Source: Verrucomicrobiota bacterium (lineage in GTDB: Bacteria; Verrucomicrobiota; Verrucomicrobiia; Verrucomicrobiales; Akkermansiaceae). Taken from it: a stretch of 6,264 bases of DNA. Numbering within the stretch: the stretch's first letter is position 1; each line of letters starts with the position of its first letter. Under the pieces are notes generated by a model that searched no databases, was not told where the DNA came from, and saw only the letters and a list, made by a program, of their open reading frames with translations. The stretch covers positions 1 to 6,264 of the forward strand of contig JAPLUJ010000220.1 of assembly GCA_026397695.1 (NCBI GenBank). Direction: 5' to 3'. Positions 4,427 to 6,264 of this stretch are shown here, piece after piece. The position numbers and the translations under genes are program-made.

Positions 4427-6264
4427 GTAACAAGCCGGAGAGCAAGCCGACGTCAAACGAGCGGATCCCGCCCAGGCCGATGCCGCCGGGATTCGCTGTC
4501 TCCGCCCGCACCTGATAGTAGTAGGTGGTGCCTTGGGCCAGATTCGTGAGTTCGGCGCTCACCTGGGTGGTCGCGTCGCCGGAGATGCTTGCGGGTGCCG
4601 CCGTTTTGCTGTTAGTCAGGTTGGCTGGGTTGGTACCGTATTCGATGGTTACCGCGGCGGTGGCATTGCGTGCGCGCACGCTGCCGGAGATGCGGACGGT
4701 GGTGGTGGACAGGGCGTTCGCATTTCCGGTCACCACCGTGGGGGGCAGGAAGAGGGTGTGGAATACCGCGTCCTCACCCACCGTGGTGCCCAGGCTGTTA
4801 GTGGCGCTCAAGCGGTAGTGATAATCCGTGCCGGACTGCAATCCCTGCGCCAGTTGCGAAACCTCCGCCACCACCTTGTCATTGCCGACACTCTGCAATC
4901 CGGTCACCTGGCCGTAAGCGGTCGTGGTGCCGTATTCAAAGCGCACCATCGTGGTGCCTCCGTTAGGAATCACGCTGCCTAGCAACTTCGCCGAGCTGGT
5001 CGTCACGTCGGCGTAGGCTCCGGTCGTGACCCCGGGCTTGGCGGTCGGGTGTCCAGTGCCGGTGTCGCTGCTGTCTGTGGCGACAAAGCTGACATCTTCG
5101 CCCTGGGTGGTTCCGGCAGCGCTCACCGCGATCAGTTTGCAATGATAGGTGGCATTGGCCAGCAACCCGGTGATGGGTGCCAGCACATCCTGGAATCCGC
5201 TGCCTGCCGTTAGACCCTGCAAAGGTGTGGAACTGCTGTAAAGCGTGGTGGGCCCATACACAAAATACACCTGGGTCGGCAAACCCTGCGGATTCACCAC
5301 CCCTACCAAGGTTGCCCCGGTCGGGCTCACCGCCACCGGACTGCCGGTCGCCACCACGGGTGGTTCCGGCGCCACGCAGGTGCCTGTTAGGTTGATGTTG
5401 AACGGGTTGTTGTTAGGATCGTTGCTGGCGAGGTGGATGGCTGCCGTGCGAGTACCCGCGGCACCGGGCGTGAAAGTGACGGTGAAGGTGGTGCTGGTGC
5501 CGGGTGTTAGATTGGTGGTGCCGGGGTTGGCGACGGTGAAATCACCGCTGTTGGTGCCGTTCTTGCTGACCAGCAGGCCGCTGAGGTCGGTCGTGCCGAG
5601 GTTGCGCACCGTGAAGGTGAAGGCACCCGACGCGCTGCCGATGTCGATGCTGCCAAAGTTGATGCTCGCGCTGCCGTTGGTGAGGCTGCTGCCAACCGGT
5701 TGTTCCACCGCGATCACGGGCGCAAGACCGGTGCCTGTCAGCTCGATGTCAAACGGGTTCTCGTCGGCGTCGTTGCTGGCGAGGTGGATGACCGCCGTGC
5801 GCGTCCCGGCACCGCCGGGCGCGAAACTCACCGCGCTCTTGCCGATCCCCAGCCCGCTGAGGACGCCCGTGCCGAAGTTTCTCACCGTGAACGTGAAGTC
5901 GCTCGACGCGCTGCCCACATTGATGCTGCCCAGGTCGAGGCTCGCGCTGCCGTCAATCAGGTCGGTACCGGCCGGTTGTTCAACGGCGATCTCGGGAACC
6001 AAGGCCGGGCCGATGACGATGGAGAAATCCTGCGTCGCGGCGGGCGCTGTCCCGTTAGACGCGGTGATCGTGCCGCTAAACGTGCCGGTCGTGCCGGGTG
6101 TGCCGGAGATCACCCCGCCCGTGCTGAGTGTTAGAGGCGGCGGCAGGGAGCCCGTGGAAACCGTGAAGGTGATCGGCGTCGTACCCGATGCGGTGCAGGT
6201 GTGGTTATAGGTGGTGCCCACCATGCCGGTGGCGGGAGGTGGGGCGCTGGTGAAGAGCGGTGCC
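4317..6264 (-). CDS. Giant modular surface protein, upstream fragment (5' end outside window, frameshifted 3' end)
   Basis: This frame is open from the right edge to a TGA at 4317-4319. The internal Met at 6224 is not the true start: the frame is open upstream and those residues (APLFTSAPPPATG) complete the opening strand of a putative-Ig module. Modules in order are a He_PIG-like domain, two Hydin-like choice-of-anchor D repeats and three fibronectin III-like repeats. Family-like sequence ends near codon 4431-4433. The last ~38 residues (QFPSMAGVGQRRQRPDHRRS and onward) are Arg-rich and resemble nothing else here, while the other minus frame resumes the expected sequence at 4426. The TGA is therefore most likely an artefact of a frame break, not the natural C-terminus. 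No enzymatic motif is visible. The likely role is a structural or adhesive part of an exported protein; that is inference from domain type. Confidence 0.85.
   Translation of the reverse strand, partial: APLFTSAPPPATGMVGTTYNHTCTASGTTPITFTVSTGSLPPPLTLSTGGVISGTPGTTGTFSGTITASNGTAPAATQDFSIVIGPALVPEIAVEQPAGTDLIDGSASLDLGSINVGSASSDFTFTVRNFGTGVLSGLGIGKSAVSFAPGGAGTRTAVIHLASNDADENPFDIELTGTGLAPVIAVEQPVGSSLTNGSASINFGSIDIGSASGAFTFTVRNLGTTDLSGLLVSKNGTNSGDFTVANPGTTNLTPGTSTTFTVTFTPGAAGTRTAAIHLASNDPNNNPFNINLTGTCVAPEPPVVATGSPVAVSPTGATLVGVVNPQGLPTQVYFVYGPTTLYSSSTPLQGLTAGSGFQDVLAPITGLLANATYHCKLIAVSAAGTTQGEDVSFVATDSSDTGTGHPTAKPGVTTGAYADVTTSSAKLLGSVIPNGGTTMVRFEYGTTTAYGQVTGLQSVGNDKVVAEVSQLAQGLQSGTDYHYRLSATNSLGTTVGEDAVFHTLFLPPTVVTGNANALSTTTVRISGSVRARNATAAVTIEYGTNPANLTNSKTAAPASISGDATTQVSAELTNLAQGTTYYYQVRAETANPGGIGLGGIRSFDVGLLSGLLHQFPSMAGVGQRRQRPDHRRSGDRILPGARLCRTGE
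4426..4434 (-). other. Reading-frame break inside the repeat unit
   Basis: Reading leftward, recognisable sequence (SFDVGLLSGL) ends in one frame at codon 4431-4433, and the expected INFLP strand starts in the next frame at 4426. The left copy of the unit has 108 nt between its GL and the Trp of WRASG; this copy has 19 nt. The difference of 89 nt is not a multiple of three. It divides into about 50 missing nt before INFLP, which shifts the frame, and 39 missing nt (13 codons, AGIGGWRFVGESQ in the left copy) after it, which do not. Confidence 0.75.
4434..5372 (-). repeat. Three tandem fibronectin III-like repeats (a, b, c), right block
   Basis: Three modules of about 100 residues span roughly 5372-5073, 5072-4752 and 4751-4434. 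Each opens with VVATG, VTTG or VVTG followed by a short strand ending in G-x-V-x-x-x, has a V-x-F-x-YG or IEYG strand (VYFVYGPTTLY, VRFEYGTTTAYG, VTIEYGTNPANL), and an L-x-x-G/N-T-x-Y-x-x-x strand (LLANATYHCKLIA, SGTDYHYRLSATNSLGT, QGTTYYYQVRAE). This EYGT/TTYHYRL form of FN3 is widespread in Verrucomicrobiota and Planctomycetota surface proteins. The three match modules e, f and g at 1783-848 one for one, showing duplication of the whole block. Confidence 0.8.
5373..5717 (-). repeat. Hydin-like (choice-of-anchor D) repeat 2, full length
   Basis: This is a complete module: IAVEQPVGSSLTNGSASINF, FTFTVRNLGTTDLSGLL, NSGDFTVANPGTTNLTPG, FTVTFTPGAAGTRTAAIHLA and a closing NPFNINLTGT. The NxGxxxLxG, SGDFxV and FxVxFxPxxxGxRxAxxxxxSND elements are the standard family signature. 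DNA-level similarity to repeat 1 is strong in the closing part: compare plus-strand sequence near 5421-5475 with that near 5771-5825. This fits tandem duplication. Confidence 0.8.
5718..6008 (-). repeat. Hydin-like (choice-of-anchor D) repeat 1, internally shortened
   Basis: The module opens with PEIAVEQPAGTDLIDGSASL and closes with NPFDIELTGTG. It shares LGSI-x-x-GSAS-x-x-FTFTVRN and GTRTAxIHLASND with the next module. It is about 26 residues shorter than repeat 2: the stretch from LSGL-x-x-x-K to the xVxFxPG strand is almost empty here, where repeat 2 carries NSGDFTVANPGTTNLTPG. The shortening keeps the frame. ASPM-SPD-2-Hydin type modules in bacteria are Ig-like structural domains of exported proteins. 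Confidence 0.75.
6009..6263 (-). other. Putative-Ig (He_PIG-like) module, N-terminal edge cut
   Basis: The translation carries the He_PIG signature: a YNHTCTASGTTPITFTVS strand, then GSLPPPLTLSTGGVISGTP and a closing FSGTITASNGTAPAATQDFS segment. The L-P-x-G-L-x-L/x-G-x-I-x-G-T-P pattern is typical, with PPPLTL in place of PAGLTL. Such modules are beta sandwiches in bacterial surface proteins and have no catalytic role. Two more copies occur at 3157-2636. Confidence 0.75.

Noticed and set aside
5245..6210. 321-codon plus-strand open frame
   Set aside because: It is antisense to the Hydin-like repeats. Its internal repetition mirrors the minus-strand repeats and it has no recognisable domain.
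1..6264. CRISPR array, tRNA, rRNA or intergenic regulatory region
   Set aside because: The repeated units are protein modules of 240-350 nt with coding-type divergence, not short identical repeats with spacers. The whole window is coding and leaves no intergenic stretch.

Overview
The whole window lies inside one very large gene on the minus strand. It enters at the right edge and leaves at the left edge, so neither the start codon nor the natural stop is present. About 2,080 codons are visible. The translation is rich in Thr, Ser, Gly, Ala and Val and is built from small beta-sandwich modules. I see no promoter, terminator, RNA gene, CRISPR array or complete second gene. GC content is high (roughly 60% or more by eye). 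The domain set is common in Verrucomicrobiota of the Luteolibacter/Haloferula kind: Hydin-like choice-of-anchor D repeats, EYGT-type fibronectin III repeats, putative-Ig repeats, a cadherin-like beta sandwich and PEGA-like repeats. That assignment is inference from domain style, not proof.

In translation order (right to left), the protein runs: end of a putative-Ig (He_PIG-like) module (6263-6009); two Hydin-like repeats (6008-5373); three fibronectin III-like repeats (5372-4434); a reading-frame break (about 4426-4434); a damaged pair of PEGA-like repeats (4426-4018); a trypsin-like peptidase segment (4017-3410) containing a perfect 60-bp inverted repeat; another PEGA-like repeat (3400-3158); two putative-Ig modules (3157-2636); one Ig-like module (2635-2372); one cadherin-like sandwich (2371-2078); four fibronectin III-like repeats (2077-848); two PEGA-like repeats (847-308); and the beginning of a second trypsin-like peptidase segment (307-1), cut by the window edge.

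The block [three FN3-like, two PEGA-like, trypsin-like peptidase] therefore occurs twice, about 3.6 kb apart. The left copy is an internal reference for the right copy. Against it, the right copy has three lesions: an 89-nt deficit that shifts the frame; loss of 13 codons from a PEGA-like repeat (part of the same deficit); and replacement of 79 residues carrying the peptidase His region by 23 residues, 20 of which come from a back-to-front copy of downstream sequence. The left copy keeps the His region but has Gln in place of the expected His. Neither visible peptidase domain looks catalytically complete.

The protein is probably exported and acts at the cell surface or outside the cell as an adhesin or matrix-like scaffold with degenerate peptidase domains. 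The signal peptide and C-terminal sorting signal are outside the window, so location is inferred. The rearrangements could be real (decay, template switching or an invertible segment) or could come from amplification or assembly of a repetitive gene.
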